Shown: positions 1-9,144, counted from the first letter of the stretch. The stretch: 64,000 bases of DNA from Geobacter sp. (GCA_009684525.1 WKKR01000002.1:620001-684000), one strand, 5' to 3'. A program made the numbers and translations. The notes: generated from the sequence alone by a model not told the origin.

Positions 1-519
1 CACGGGATCATCACTGACGGCGGGGTTGCCCCCAATATCATTCCGGCCCGTGCCGCCTGCAGCTTTTATGTCCGTGCTGATGAACTGGGAGAGGTCCACC
101 ATGCCATGGAGCGGGTGGTTGCCTGTGCTGAAGGGGCTGCCATTGCCACCGGCTGTCGCCTGGAGGTGCATGCCGACCCCAGGATCATGGCGCCGTTCCG
201 TATTATCGAGCCTTTTGCCGAGCTGTACGCCGAACAGCTCCGGGTTCTCGGGCTTGAGGAAGACACGGTCCCCATCGACCGTAACCGGGGTTCGTCGGAT
301 ATCGGCAATGTCTCGCAGATCGTGCCGACCATTCATCCTCATGTGCCCATTGGCGAAGGGATCAATATTCACAGTAGTGACTTTGCCCGGGCTACGGTAT
401 CGCCCAAGGGCGAACTGGCGGTGCTGGAAGGTGCCAAGGCCATGGCCATGACCGCTGCAGAACTGGTTTTTCAGCCGCAACTACGGGCATTGATCGTTGC
501 TGCGTTCAACAAATCTTGA
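1..519 (+). CDS. M20-family metallopeptidase/amidohydrolase, C-terminal part
   Basis: The reading frame is already open at base 1 and ends at the TGA at 517-519, so only the last 172 residues are present. The fragment resembles the dimerisation domain and second half of the catalytic domain of M20 enzymes (ArgE/DapE/AbgA group), zinc-dependent hydrolases of amide bonds in peptides and acyl-amino acids. Supporting features are a GIITDGGVAPNIIPA-like stretch followed by a FYVRA strand (the loop-strand that enters the dimerisation domain), and later RGSSDIGNVS and HSSDFARA, which match the metal-ligand regions near the C-terminus. Substrate cannot be decided. A TTGACA that could serve the next gene overlaps the stop codon. 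Confidence 0.75.
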   Translation, partial: HGIITDGGVAPNIIPARAACSFYVRADELGEVHHAMERVVACAEGAAIATGCRLEVHADPRIMAPFRIIEPFAELYAEQLRVLGLEEDTVPIDRNRGSSDIGNVSQIVPTIHPHVPIGEGINIHSSDFARATVSPKGELAVLEGAKAMAMTAAELVFQPQLRALIVAAFNKS

Positions 520-564
520 CAAATGAGTTGCCGCATGCACAATGAATGCTATTGTTAATGAGAC

Positions 565-1407
565 ATGCTTATAAGTGATCCTGAAAAAGAGGGTGTCAGC
601 ACCCACCTGTACCTGTTGTCGGATGCAACGGGCGAGACCGTGGAACGGGTGGTCCGGGCGGCCCTGTCTCAGTTCAAGAGCGTGGGGGTAAAGTTCCACC
701 GTTTGAGCGGTCTCAGAACCCGTGCAGATATCGATGAGGCCCTGAACGTCCCGATACATCAGCCGGGCCTGATTATCTACACGCTGGTCAATCCCCATCT
801 GGCCCAGTACCTGCGGAATGCCGTCGAGGATCATGGGCTCGATGCCATTGACCTGATCAGCCCTCTGCTTTACAAACTCTCCGACCTGCTCGGCCTTGCC
901 CCTCGCGAGGAGCCGGGACTGCTGCACCAGGTCGACACGGAGTATTTCAAGCGGGTTGAGGCAGTGAATTTTACCGTCAAGCAGGACGATGGCCAGGAAC
1001 TTCGGCATCTCTACCGTGCAGACATGGTCCTGGTGGGTGTTTCCCGTACCTCCAAGACCCCGCTGTCGATCTACCTGGCCCATAAGGGTTATAAGATAGC
1101 GAACGTTCCCTTGGTCAAAGGGATCGACCCGCCGCCGGAACTGTTCGAGATCGATCAGAAAAGGGTCGTCGGGTTGCTGATCGACGCCAAACGGCTGGTG
1201 GAACTCCGCTCGGCCCGCCTGCGCAATCTGCGGCAGAACCCGCGGGCAAGCTATGCAGATTTTGAGGAGATAGAGGAAGAACTGGAGTGGTGCCGCAGGA
1301 TTTTCAGGCGGAATCCTCAGTGGCAGGTGATCGATGTGACCAACAAGTCGGTCGAGGAGTCTGCTGCAGAGATACTGCGCAAACTGAACATCGGGTTTGC
1401 GGTCTGA
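565..1407 (+). CDS. ppsR: PEP synthase / pyruvate,phosphate dikinase regulatory protein (DUF299)
   Basis: 280 aa, the usual length for this family. These bifunctional proteins inactivate PEP synthase or PPDK by ADP-dependent phosphorylation and reactivate it by phosphate-dependent pyrophosphorylysis, setting the pyruvate-to-PEP direction of gluconeogenesis. Visible signatures are the N-terminal [15 protein letters not shown] segment (about residues 15-29) and the P-loop-like [11 protein letters not shown] (158-168) that binds the nucleotide. The start is the ATG at 565, 45 bp after the M20 gene. The target enzyme is not in the window; pyruvate kinase at 36.3 kb acts at the same node but is far away. 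Whether the target is PpsA or PpdK cannot be told from the sequence. Confidence 0.9.
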   Translation: MLISDPEKEGVSTHLYLLSDATGETVERVVRAALSQFKSVGVKFHRLSGLRTRADIDEALNVPIHQPGLIIYTLVNPHLAQYLRNAVEDHGLDAIDLISPLLYKLSDLLGLAPREEPGLLHQVDTEYFKRVEAVNFTVKQDDGQELRHLYRADMVLVGVSRTSKTPLSIYLAHKGYKIANVPLVKGIDPPPELFEIDQKRVVGLLIDAKRLVELRSARLRNLRQNPRASYADFEEIEEELEWCRRIFRRNPQWQVIDVTNKSVEESAAEILRKLNIGFAV

Positions 1408-1469
1408 TCCACCTCCCTGTCGTCGACAGGATGCAGTTATTTTGAGTATCTAATGGAAGGGGTGCTGAC

Positions 1470-2144
1470 ATGAAAATTCTTGTAGTCGAAGACGAAAAAA
1501 AGGTATCGAGCTTTATCAAGCGTGGACTCGAGGAAGAGAAATACGAAGTGGACACGGCATACGACGGCGATGAAGGCCTCAAGCTTGCCCTTGCGGGCCA
1601 GTATGATGCTCTCATCCTCGATTGGATGCTTCCCAAGCAGGACGGACTCAGCGTCCTCAGGGAGCTTCGCGCCAATAAGCGGACAACACCGGTTTTGATG
1701 CTCACGGCGAAAGATACGGTCGAGGATATCGTTGCCGGGCTCGACTCCGGATCCGACGACTACCTGACCAAGCCGTTCGCCTTTGCCGAACTGCTCGCCA
1801 GGGTCAGGGCACTGCTCCGTCGCAGCGAAATGGACCGCGGTGCAGAACTCCGCTTTGCCGACCTCCGGATCGACCCGGTGACCCACAAGGTCTGGCGTGG
1901 CGAGAAGGAGATTGATCTCACTGCCAAAGAGTATGCACTGCTCGAATATTTCATGCGCAATCCCAACCAGGTTCTTACCAGAACCATGATCGCCGATCAT
2001 GTCTGGGATTACACCTTTGACAGCTTCACCAACATCATTGACGTCTATGTCAATTACCTGCGCAAGAAGATAGACCGCGATGCCGACAAGAAGCTTATCC
2101 ATACGGTACGGGGGGTAGGTTATATCCTGAAAGAGGAAGATTGA
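1470..2144 (+). CDS. OmpR/PhoB-family response regulator
   Basis: 224 aa. The N-terminal receiver has the acidic pair in VVEDEKK (residues 5-11), the phospho-acceptor Asp51 in LILDWMLP, the switch Thr in MLTAKD and the Lys of LTKPF. The C-terminal half is an OmpR-type winged helix (EIDLTAKEYALLEYF, then a recognition region and the typical VRGVGYIL wing near the end). It ends one base before the GTG of the histidine kinase, so the two are translated as a pair and form one two-component system. A GGAAGGGG Shine-Dalgarno lies about 8 bases before the ATG. The stimulus is unknown; the downstream HtrA gene makes envelope stress a possibility, but that is inference. Confidence 0.93.
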   Translation: MKILVVEDEKKVSSFIKRGLEEEKYEVDTAYDGDEGLKLALAGQYDALILDWMLPKQDGLSVLRELRANKRTTPVLMLTAKDTVEDIVAGLDSGSDDYLTKPFAFAELLARVRALLRRSEMDRGAELRFADLRIDPVTHKVWRGEKEIDLTAKEYALLEYFMRNPNQVLTRTMIADHVWDYTFDSFTNIIDVYVNYLRKKIDRDADKKLIHTVRGVGYILKEED

Positions 2145-2145
2145 G

Positions 2146-3591
2146 GTGCGTTTTCCCTCGTCGATCCGCTTTTCCCTCACGCTTTGGTATACGTTGACCC
2201 TTGCGGTAGTGATGCTGCTGTTCAGCAGTTTCGTCTATCTGACGATCAGGGCTGATATTTACAAAGAGTCTGATCGGGAAATCCAGACCCTGGCCGAGGC
2301 GCTTGCCAGTCCCACCATGGAGCCGTTCCGTATGGCGGCTCCATCTGTTTTCGATCAGGTTCTGGAAGATTTCTTCGGCCCGAAGATTGACGGAAAGTTT
2401 GTCCAGCTTTTCGATCAACACGGTACCGTAACGGCTGCTTCGAAGAACCTCAACCAGATGCGGCTCCCGCTTTCACTTCCCACCTTTCAGAAGGTTGCCC
2501 ACGGCAAGGTCATTCGCGAGACACAGACCATCGACGGTCTGCCGCCGATGCGAATCGTTACCATGCCGGTATTTGCCGATCAGAAGCTGGTTTCCATCGT
2601 TCAGGTCGGGACTTCGCTCAACGAGAAAGTCGAAACCCTGCGCAAGCTGCTGATTGTCTTCTGCATTTCCATCCCCCTTGGCATCCTGTTTCTCTGCGGC
2701 GGAGGCTGGTTCCTGGCGGGACAGGCGCTCAAACCGGTCGATCTCATAACCAGGAGCGCGCAACGGATAACCGCGGAGAACCTGAGCCAACGGCTGGTCG
2801 TGCTCAATCCCAACGATGAGATCGGGCGGCTGGCCGAGACCTTCAACTCTACGCTCGAACGTCTTGAGGCCTCCTTCAACAGGACCAGGAGGTTTTTCAC
2901 CGACATCTCCCATGAGCTGCGGACTCCGCTCACCATCATCCGCGGCGAGGCCGAAGTCGGGCTCAAGTGGGCAAAGGAGCCGGAGGAGTTCCGTGAAATC
3001 ATCCAGAGCACCCTGGATGAGGTCAAGTGGATGTCCGGCATTGTCGAGTCGCTTCTCGAACTCTCCAGGGCCGAGGAAGGGGGGTTACACCTTGAAATGC
3101 AGGAGCTCGACCTCTGTGAGTTCCTTGCCACCCTTGTTCATGAACTCAACCAGCAGGCACAGCTCCATGAGCAGGGCAAGGTGGTCGACTTTATCCCCGC
3201 GGGACAGGCCTGGGTGCAGGGGGATCAGCGCAGGCTTCGCCAGATTTTCATGAATCTTCTGGACAATGCCTTGAAATTCACCCCTGCCGATACCAGCGTC
3301 AGGGTCGAATTGACCCCGAGGGATGGCAGCGTCAGCGTGGCTGTCATCGACAAGGGGCCGGGGATCCCACCGGACGATCTGCCGCATATTTTCGAACGGT
3401 TTTATCGTGTCGACAAGGCGCGCAACAGAAGCGACGGAGGCAGCGGCCTCGGCCTCTCCCTGGTAAAAACCCTCACAGAGGCGCACAGCGGCTGGATTGA
3501 AGTGTCCAGCTCATCTGCAACCGGGAGCACTTTTGTCGTGTCACTCCCCACAATCCCCGTCCCACAGCCCATCCATTCCAAGACCAGTTGA
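2146..3591 (+). CDS. Membrane sensor histidine kinase, partner of the upstream regulator
   Basis: 481 aa, GTG start next to the regulator stop. Layout: membrane segment at about residues 9-30, a roughly 130-residue periplasmic sensor with no domain I recognise, second membrane segment near 165-190, a HAMP linker, and the dimerisation helix with phospho-acceptor His256 in the H-box DISHELRTPLTI. The HATPase_c domain shows the N-box (NLLDNALKF), G1 (DKGPGIPPDDLP), F-box (FERFYRVD) and G2 (GSGLGLSLVK). All catalytic motifs are intact, so it should be active. The layout matches CusS/EnvZ-like group I kinases. A strong promoter for the next gene overlaps its stop codon. Confidence 0.93.
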   Translation: MRFPSSIRFSLTLWYTLTLAVVMLLFSSFVYLTIRADIYKESDREIQTLAEALASPTMEPFRMAAPSVFDQVLEDFFGPKIDGKFVQLFDQHGTVTAASKNLNQMRLPLSLPTFQKVAHGKVIRETQTIDGLPPMRIVTMPVFADQKLVSIVQVGTSLNEKVETLRKLLIVFCISIPLGILFLCGGGWFLAGQALKPVDLITRSAQRITAENLSQRLVVLNPNDEIGRLAETFNSTLERLEASFNRTRRFFTDISHELRTPLTIIRGEAEVGLKWAKEPEEFREIIQSTLDEVKWMSGIVESLLELSRAEEGGLHLEMQELDLCEFLATLVHELNQQAQLHEQGKVVDFIPAGQAWVQGDQRRLRQIFMNLLDNALKFTPADTSVRVELTPRDGSVSVAVIDKGPGIPPDDLPHIFERFYRVDKARNRSDGGSGLGLSLVKTLTEAHSGWIEVSSSSATGSTFVVSLPTIPVPQPIHSKTS

Positions 3592-3616
3592 CAACTGCCG
3601 TCCCAATTATTAGAGT
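3588..3616 (+). promoter_or_regulatory. Probable sigma70 promoter of htrA
   Basis: TTGACA at 3588-3593 and TAGAGT at 3611-3616 are separated by 17 bases. The -35 box overlaps the TGA stop of the histidine kinase. The arrangement suggests htrA has its own promoter besides read-through from the two-component genes. No mapping data. Confidence 0.55.
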
Positions 3617-3647
3617 AACGCACATACTAAAATACATGGAGGTTTGT

Positions 3648-5039
3648 ATGTCGCGACGTTTCGTCTTCTACGTCAGTCTCCTTCTCTTCCCTCTCCTGTC
3701 CGCCTTTCTGCCGGCAACCCCTGCGACCGCCAAGGCGATCGGCCCCGATTTCGCCCAGCTTTCAAAGAAACTGACCCCTTCTGTGGTAAACATCAGCACA
3801 TCCAAGGTAATTACCCCCCAGAGACGCTTTATCCGTCCTCCCAACCAGAGCCCCTTTGACGATTTCTTCGACCGTTTCTTCGAGGAACAGCCCCAGCGGA
3901 GCCAGAAGCAGCGGAGTCTCGGCTCGGGATTCATCATCAGCAAGGACGGTTATATCCTGACCAACAACCATGTGGTTGACGGGGCAGACGAGATCAAGGT
4001 GAAGCTGAACAACGGCAAGGAATTCAAGGCAGAAATCAAGGGGCGGGACCAGAAGCTCGACCTGGCCCTGATCAAGATAGCCGCCAAGGATGAGCTGCCC
4101 GCCTGCGAGTTGGGGAACAGCGATGCTATCGAGATTGGCGAGTGGGTCCTGGCCATCGGCAATCCCTTCGGGCTTTCCGAGACGGTAACTGCCGGGATTG
4201 TCAGCGCCAAGGGGCGTGTCATCGGCAGCGGCCCCTATGACGATTTCATCCAGACCGATGCCTCGATCAATCCGGGCAATTCCGGGGGGCCTCTTTTTAA
4301 TGCGGAGGGGAAGGTCATCGGCATCAACACCGCCATTATTGCCGGCGGACAGGGGATCGGATTTGCCATTCCCATCAACATGGCCAAATCGATCATTCCG
4401 CAGCTGCGGGACAAAGGCAGGGTCACCCGCGGCTGGCTCGGTGTCCAGTCGCAGTCGGTGACCCCGGAGTTGGCAAAATCATTTGGTCTTGATGGAGAAA
4501 AGGGTGCCCTCGTCTCCGAGGTCGTCAAGGATACCCCTGCGGAGAAGGCCGGCATGAAAAGTGGCGACATCATCCTGACCTTCGATGGCAAGCCCGTACA
4601 TGATGCCAGTGAATTGTCCCGCATTGTAGCGGTGACTGCTCCGGGCAAAAAGGTGCAGGTCAGGATCCTCCGCAACGGGAAAGAGGAGTCGATTGACGTT
4701 ACCCTGGAGCAGCGCTCGGATGATGGTGAAACCTCATCATCCGGCGACATTTCGGCGGACAAGCTTGGTTTGAGCGTCCACGAGCTCAGTAAGGAGATGG
4801 CAGCGACCCTCAGGATCAAGGAAACCAAGGGGGTCGTCGTTGTTGATGTGAAGCCTGGCGGTGCAGCCGATGATGCCGGCGTTATTCGCGGAGATGTTAT
4901 CCTTGAGGTGAACGGGCAGAAAGTCATGACCGTGCAGGAGTATGAAAAGGCGGTTGCGGGGACGACGAAGGGTGGTGCGATCCGGCTTCTGCTGCGGCGG
5001 GGGGACACAGTCCTTTACGTGGGGATCAGGGTCGAATAG
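3648..5039 (+). CDS. htrA: DegP/HtrA-family periplasmic serine protease with two PDZ domains
   Basis: 463 aa from the ATG at 3648, chosen because TGGAGG lies 6 bases upstream; an in-frame ATG-less extension to 3588 would overlap the kinase gene. The N-terminal about 28 residues form a signal peptide ending near ATPATAKA. The trypsin-like domain carries the triad His108 (NNHVVDG), Asp138 (LDLALIKI) and Ser212 (GNSGGPL). Two PDZ domains follow (about 265-350 and 375-460). Family members degrade or chaperone misfolded envelope proteins, usually as trimers or larger cages. Position behind a two-component pair suggests, but does not prove, control by it. Length and two PDZ domains fit DegP/DegQ rather than DegS. 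Confidence 0.95.
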   Translation: MSRRFVFYVSLLLFPLLSAFLPATPATAKAIGPDFAQLSKKLTPSVVNISTSKVITPQRRFIRPPNQSPFDDFFDRFFEEQPQRSQKQRSLGSGFIISKDGYILTNNHVVDGADEIKVKLNNGKEFKAEIKGRDQKLDLALIKIAAKDELPACELGNSDAIEIGEWVLAIGNPFGLSETVTAGIVSAKGRVIGSGPYDDFIQTDASINPGNSGGPLFNAEGKVIGINTAIIAGGQGIGFAIPINMAKSIIPQLRDKGRVTRGWLGVQSQSVTPELAKSFGLDGEKGALVSEVVKDTPAEKAGMKSGDIILTFDGKPVHDASELSRIVAVTAPGKKVQVRILRNGKEESIDVTLEQRSDDGETSSSGDISADKLGLSVHELSKEMAATLRIKETKGVVVVDVKPGGAADDAGVIRGDVILEVNGQKVMTVQEYEKAVAGTTKGGAIRLLLRRGDTVLYVGIRVE

Positions 5040-5064
5040 GCCACTGGTTCGACCATACACTGTG

Positions 5065-5095
5065 AAAGGCCGCCGATTGGCGGCCTTTCTGTTTT
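5065..5095 (+). terminator. Intrinsic terminator after htrA
   Basis: Ten-base-pair stem (5065-5074 with 5079-5088, GATT loop) followed by CTGTTTTT on the plus strand. It also lies just beyond the 3' end of the convergent PHP gene, but has no T-run in that direction. Confidence 0.8.
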
Positions 5096-5808
5096 TATCC
5101 CCTGCTGTTGAGAAATGTTTCGAGCCGGTCGGGGGAGCTGTTGACGACCTGCGCTTCGCTGATCCCGGCTTCTGCAATGACTGCCAATGCCTGGTCGAAG
5201 ATTCCCACGTTCTGGGCGATATGTGCGTCGCTTCCCACCGCAACCAGTGCCCCGTGGCGGGCAATGAGACGGGCCAGATTCTCGCAGTTGGGCCGGCTGC
5301 CGCACCGGCTCATGCCGAATGACGAGTTATTGATCTCCAGGGCCGTTCCGGTCCGTACGGCGGTCAGCACGATCTCGTCATAGTCGACCGGGAAAAGCGG
5401 GTTTCCCGGATGGGAAACAGCGTGGAGCCGTTTGCTCTCCATGGCGTTCTTGAGGGCCTGCGTGTTGCGAAGCATCCCCTGGTTGTCGAATCCACAGTCC
5501 TCGTGGAAGCCCGCCATGACGAAGTCGAGCCGGTGGAGGTAGTGGTCGGGGATGTCGATCTCGCCGTCCAGATTCAGGATATTGGCCTCGCATCCCAGCA
5601 GTATGCGGACGCCTTTGATGTCGCTGGGGATAAAGCGCATCGCCCCGAAATGGTAGAGGTGCGGACCTCCGGGGAGTGCTGGGCCGTGATCGGTAATGGC
5701 CAGTGCCTGCAACCCCTTGTCTGCGGCTGCTGCGGCCAGCTCGTTGACCGTGGAGTAGGCGTGTCCCGAAGCGATGGTGTGGGTATGGAGGTCGGCAATG
5801 ATCTGCAT
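5095..5808 (-). CDS. PHP-domain phosphoesterase, YcdX type
   Basis: 237 aa. PHP proteins are metal-dependent phosphoesterases with a trinuclear zinc site. The metal-binding motifs are in place: DLHTHT at residues 6-11, the ITDHGP motif at about 39-44, the conserved Glu of GCEANIL, a His in AGFHEDC, AVSHPGNP, and the C-terminal VGSDAHIA. The small single-domain form matches YcdX-like proteins rather than the PHP domain of DNA polymerases or histidinol phosphatase. Substrate is unknown. The gene points toward htrA and away from pepA; start is the ATG at 5808. Confidence 0.85.
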   Translation of the reverse strand: MQIIADLHTHTIASGHAYSTVNELAAAAADKGLQALAITDHGPALPGGPHLYHFGAMRFIPSDIKGVRILLGCEANILNLDGEIDIPDHYLHRLDFVMAGFHEDCGFDNQGMLRNTQALKNAMESKRLHAVSHPGNPLFPVDYDEIVLTAVRTGTALEINNSSFGMSRCGSRPNCENLARLIARHGALVAVGSDAHIAQNVGIFDQALAVIAEAGISEAQVVNSSPDRLETFLNSRG

Positions 5809-5855
5809 ACGGGCACTATTCCATACCGCTTAATGAATGTCAAGGTGCCCACCAC

Positions 5856-5883
5856 TTGCAGATCCGGGGATTCCGGCTACAAT
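5856..5883 (+). promoter_or_regulatory. Probable sigma70 promoter of pepA
   Basis: TTGCAG at 5856-5861 and TACAAT at 5878-5883 with a 16-base spacer, about 30 bp before the pepA ATG. Good match to the consensus; not tested. Confidence 0.5.
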
Positions 5884-5913
5884 CCTGAATAGTCCACAAT
5901 CCGGAGGAAGAAC

Positions 5914-7398
5914 ATGCATGTGAAGATAGTCGCTGCCGATCCGTTAACGATACCGACGCCGGCCCTGGTCGTGGGGTGCTTCGAGGATGGTCCCGAGGGG
6001 CAGCTCTTGTCCCGCCTGGACAAGGCGCTGGCTGGGGTCATATCGACGCTGTACCGGGAGAAGGAGTTTACGGGGAAACGGCTGAAGGTCAAACTGCTGC
6101 ACACTTTGGAGCGCATTCCTGCGCAACGCATCGTCCTGGTCGGTCTCGGCAAGCGGAAGGAACTCGATGGAGAGCGGCTCAGGCAGGCAGCGGGCGCTGT
6201 TGCCCAAGTCTTGCGGGGGGCAGGCGTGGCATCGTCGGTTTCAGTGCTGCATTGCGCTGCCGAATCAGCCGACATGGCCATTCGGGAGGTTGTGGAAGGG
6301 AGCCTGCTGGGGGGGTATGCCTTCCTGCACTACCGGACAGCGCCGAAGGAGCAGGTCGACCCGGAAGAGCTCACCCTTGTCGTGGCAAAGAAGAGCGAGG
6401 TGAAGCAGGCTGAACGTGTCTGCAGGGAGGTGGAGGCGGTCTGTGCTGCTGCCTGCCATGCGCGGGACATGGTGGGGCATCCGGGCAATGTGGCAACACC
6501 GGCGTTTCTTGCTGAGCAGGCCTCGACCATGGCTGCGCGCTACGGGATTCGCTGTACGGTCCTTGACCGGGAAGGGATCGAACGGGAGGGGATGGGGGGG
6601 CTGCTGGCTGTCGGGGCAGGATCGGCGCAGTCGCCCCGGTTCATTGTCCTTGAGTACCGGGGTGGTCCGAAAAACATGAGACCAGTGGCTTTGGTCGGGA
6701 AAGGGGTCACCTTCGATTCCGGCGGGATCTCTCTGAAGCCGCGCGAAGGGATGGAGCGGATGAAGGACGACATGGCCGGTGCCGCTGCCGTGATTGCCAC
6801 CCTGCAGGCAGCTGCCGCCCTGGCGCTGCCGGTCAATGTCGTCGGTCTGGTACCGGCTGCGGAAAATATGCCCGATGGCCGTGCCTACAAGCCGGGGGAT
6901 ATCGTCAAGACCATGGCTGGTAAGACCATAGAGATCAACAATACCGATGCCGAGGGGAGGATGATCCTGTGCGATGCCCTCCACTATGCCTCCAGGTTCA
7001 GGCCTGCCGCCATCATCGACCTGGCAACGCTTACCGGTGCGTGTCTGGTTGCCCTGGGCACGGTGGCGACCGGGCTCCTGGGCACGGACGACGGGCTGAA
7101 GCGGGCGCTGAAGAAGGCCGGAGAGCGCACCGGCGAACGCCTGTGGGAACTGCCACTCTGGGATGAGTATGGCGAGGCCATGAAAAGTGACGTTGCTGAC
7201 ATGAAAAACGCAGGCGGGCCTCATGCCGGTACCATCACGGCGGCATGGTTTCTCAAGCAGTTCGTGGGAAAGGCCAGATGGGCGCATCTCGATATTGCCG
7301 GCACGGCCTGGGAGGAGAAGGGACGGCACTATCTCCCCAAAGGGGCGACCGGCGTCGGTGTGCGGCTGCTGGTGGAGTACCTGCGGGGGCTTGGCTAG
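5914..7398 (+). CDS. pepA: Leucyl aminopeptidase (M17 family)
   Basis: 494 aa, typical of the hexameric bacterial enzyme that removes N-terminal residues (preferably Leu) from peptides using two divalent metal ions. The less conserved N-terminal domain covers about residues 1-165. The catalytic domain has VGKGVTFDSGG with the catalytic Lys and first metal Asp, the KDDMAGAAAV motif, and the M17 signature NNTDAEGRMIL with the metal-binding Asp and Glu. The start at 5914 follows a CCGGAGGAAG Shine-Dalgarno. The PepA of Escherichia coli also binds DNA at recombination sites (XerA role); nothing here shows whether this one does. Confidence 0.95.
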   Translation: MHVKIVAADPLTIPTPALVVGCFEDGPEGQLLSRLDKALAGVISTLYREKEFTGKRLKVKLLHTLERIPAQRIVLVGLGKRKELDGERLRQAAGAVAQVLRGAGVASSVSVLHCAAESADMAIREVVEGSLLGGYAFLHYRTAPKEQVDPEELTLVVAKKSEVKQAERVCREVEAVCAAACHARDMVGHPGNVATPAFLAEQASTMAARYGIRCTVLDREGIEREGMGGLLAVGAGSAQSPRFIVLEYRGGPKNMRPVALVGKGVTFDSGGISLKPREGMERMKDDMAGAAAVIATLQAAAALALPVNVVGLVPAAENMPDGRAYKPGDIVKTMAGKTIEINNTDAEGRMILCDALHYASRFRPAAIIDLATLTGACLVALGTVATGLLGTDDGLKRALKKAGERTGERLWELPLWDEYGEAMKSDVADMKNAGGPHAGTITAAWFLKQFVGKARWAHLDIAGTAWEEKGRHYLPKGATGVGVRLLVEYLRGLG

Positions 7399-7418
7399 GT
7401 AACGCGCATAAGCGGGAC

Positions 7419-7458
7419 AAAAAAAAGGGTGTGCCGGTCAACGGCACACCCTTTTTTG
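7419..7458. terminator. Bidirectional terminator between pepA and atpE
   Basis: Sixteen-base-pair stem (7421-7436 with 7442-7457) around a five-base loop, with an A-run on its left and a T-run on its right, so it can stop transcription from both convergent genes. Confidence 0.85.
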
Positions 7459-7474
7459 TTCCCGAAGGGATGAA

Positions 7475-7759
7475 TTACTTCACAACAGCGGCTGCGGTCT
7501 CTGCCAGCTTGGTTGCGATTTCCTTGTAGGGGTTTGCGTAGAGGATGATCAGACAGACAACCAGGGCGTAGATGGCGAGGGACTCGATCATGGCGAGACC
7601 GATCATCATGGTGGTGAGGATCTTGCCGGAAGCGCCGGGGTTGCGGGAAACGCCTTCTACTGCGCGGCTGACGGCCATACCCTGGCCGATGCCGGTTCCT
7701 ACTGTTCCGAGTGCCATACCGATGCCGGCGGCCAGAACGCACATGGTGAAAAAGCTCAT
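7475..7759 (-). CDS. atpE: ATP synthase F0 subunit c
   Basis: 94 aa, two hydrophobic helices joined by the polar SRNPGASGK loop. It forms the rotating c-ring; the carboxylate that carries the ion is Glu59 in MIESLAIY, with Gln26 (IGQGMAV) opposite it on helix 1. The Gln/Glu/Ser combination occurs both in Na+ rings and in proton rings of cyanobacteria and chloroplasts; Leu rather than Thr after ES favours protons. Transcribed last in the minus-strand block atpZ-atpI-atpB-atpE, 54 bp after atpB. The F1 genes and atpF/H are not in the window, so the ATP synthase genes are split. Confidence 0.95.
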   Translation of the reverse strand: MSFFTMCVLAAGIGMALGTVGTGIGQGMAVSRAVEGVSRNPGASGKILTTMMIGLAMIESLAIYALVVCLIILYANPYKEIATKLAETAAAVVK

Positions 7760-7813
7760 TGTACTACCTCCTCGTGGGGTTGTTAGTATCCTAAACAGTA
7801 TAGGATTGATAAA

Positions 7814-8503
7814 TTAGTGGGCGTGCTCAAGTGAGCCCTGGATATAGATCATTGCCAGCAGCATGAAGACGAACGCCTGGATGAAGGAGACCAGCACGCC
7901 CATCAGCATCATCGGCATCGGTACCAGGAACGGTGCGAGGCCGAAGAAAATCATCAGGACCAGTTCGTGGCCGTTCATGTTGCCGAAGAGACGGAGGGTC
8001 AGGGAGACCACGCGTGACAGGTGGCCGATCACCTCGATGAAGAACATCATCGGCGCCAGCCAGATGATGGGGCCCATGAAATGTTTGATATAGCCTACGC
8101 CATGGTGCTTGATTCCGACGATATGGGTCATGAGAAAGACGATGACCGCACATGCCGCGGTGGTGTTGATGTTTGCGGTCGGCGGGAAGAAGCCGGGGAC
8201 CAGGCCGATGAGGTTCGAGACCAGGATGAAGATCGCCAGGGTTGCAACCAGCGGAAAGAACGGCTTGCCGTGCTCTCCCATGGTCTCGACCAGCATGTTC
8301 TCGATGCCGCCGATGACCACTTCCATGAAGTTCTGCAGGCCAGATGGAACCGACTTCAGGCTGCTCGTGGCAAGCTTCGACACTATCAGCAGCAGGATCA
8401 TGATCAGCCAGGTATAGGCAATGGCATCAGCTGAAGCACTTGAGATGTGGAGCGGGGCAAGAAGCTCGCGGAAGAACTGGAGAAAGAGTAACGGGTGAAC
8501 CAT
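7814..8503 (-). CDS. atpB: ATP synthase F0 subunit a
   Basis: 229 aa, membrane protein with five to six hydrophobic segments. Subunit a provides the two proton half-channels beside the c-ring. The essential Arg is in the [16 protein letters not shown] segment on the penultimate helix, with the adjacent conserved Asn and Glu/His residues. The length fits the short delta-proteobacterial form. Start ATG at 8503, preceded by a GGAGGTT Shine-Dalgarno; the upstream atpI stop is 6 bp away, so translation is probably coupled. Confidence 0.95.
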   Translation of the reverse strand: MVHPLLFLQFFRELLAPLHISSASADAIAYTWLIMILLLIVSKLATSSLKSVPSGLQNFMEVVIGGIENMLVETMGEHGKPFFPLVATLAIFILVSNLIGLVPGFFPPTANINTTAACAVIVFLMTHIVGIKHHGVGYIKHFMGPIIWLAPMMFFIEVIGHLSRVVSLTLRLFGNMNGHELVLMIFFGLAPFLVPMPMMLMGVLVSFIQAFVFMLLAMIYIQGSLEHAH

Positions 8504-8509
8504 GAGTCA

Positions 8510-8896
8510 TTAACCTCCCAGATGGAGTAGTCTGTATAATGTCAAGAGCACGATGCCGATCACCAGCACCGAGAGTCCGACCAGCAGGCCGGGGATGCTT
8601 ATGTGTGCCTTGGTTATCAGCAGCCAGAGGATGAATCCGAGTGCCGAAAGGCGAAGGATGTAGCGGATGTTTGCCGACCGCGTCGCCTGACCGGCGGGCA
8701 TCTGCAGTATTTTCTCGAGCGCGACCCTGAGCCAGAAGAAGTTCAGCAAAGCCAGGCAGCCGCCTATGGCGATCCCCCCGGCGAATCTCCCCGAGACCGC
8801 CAGCCACCCAATGATGGACATGATCGCCACGAGGCAGGCACATCCGGTCGTCAGCACGGTGAGGAGGTTATCGTCAGTTATCCGTGCCGTTCCCAT
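8510..8896 (-). CDS. atpI: ATP synthase subunit I (AtpI family)
   Basis: 128 aa with four predicted membrane helices (about residues 12-32, 36-56, 76-94 and 98-118) and few charged residues. Pattern and position match the ATP_synt_I family, encoded ahead of atpB in many bacteria; members help c-ring assembly or magnesium supply. The start at 8896 overlaps the end of atpZ by 23 bases, a sign of coupled translation. Sequence conservation in this family is low, so the name rests partly on gene order. Confidence 0.8.
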   Translation of the reverse strand: MGTARITDDNLLTVLTTGCACLVAIMSIIGWLAVSGRFAGGIAIGGCLALLNFFWLRVALEKILQMPAGQATRSANIRYILRLSALGFILWLLITKAHISIPGLLVGLSVLVIGIVLLTLYRLLHLGG

Positions 8897-9113
8897 TTCT
8901 GTGAATCTCCCTGCTGGTTATGATGTAAATGTTGCGAAAACCGGCAGCGATCCCGAAAAAGAGAAAGATGTAAAAGAACCAGGGCTCCGTGCCGAGCCAT
9001 TTGTCCAGGGAAAGCCCGACCCAGACGCCGATGGCGATCGCCACCACGACCGAGATCCCCATGCTGGAGACCAGGCCCAATGCGCGGAAAAGATCCCGTT
9101 TTTCATTGCTCAT
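8874..9113 (-). CDS. atpZ: AtpZ/AtpI-type F0F1-ATPase assembly protein
   Basis: 79 aa, two membrane helices (about residues 14-33 and 43-62) connected by a short loop with DKWLGTEPW, a hallmark of the ATPase_gene1/AtpZ family (small proteins proposed to act with AtpI as a Mg2+ or Ca2+ channel or assembly factor). It is the first gene of the minus-strand ATP synthase block and overlaps atpI by 23 bases. Start is the ATG at 9113. The upstream region carries a TTGACA and then the accessory island begins. Confidence 0.85.
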   Translation of the reverse strand: MSNEKRDLFRALGLVSSMGISVVVAIAIGVWVGLSLDKWLGTEPWFFYIFLFFGIAAGFRNIYIITSREIHRNGNGTDN

Positions 9114-9144
9114 GTCAACCCAGTTTGCTGCAGAAAAGCAAGTT

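Noticed and set aside
6265-7329. 354-codon frame opposite pepA
   Set aside because: Shadow of the M17 gene.
7475-7759. Sodium-binding motif in the ATP synthase c-ring (Gln26, Glu59, Ser60)
   Set aside because: The Thr that completes the Na+ site is Leu here, as in proton-binding rings of cyanobacteria and chloroplasts, so a proton ring is more likely.
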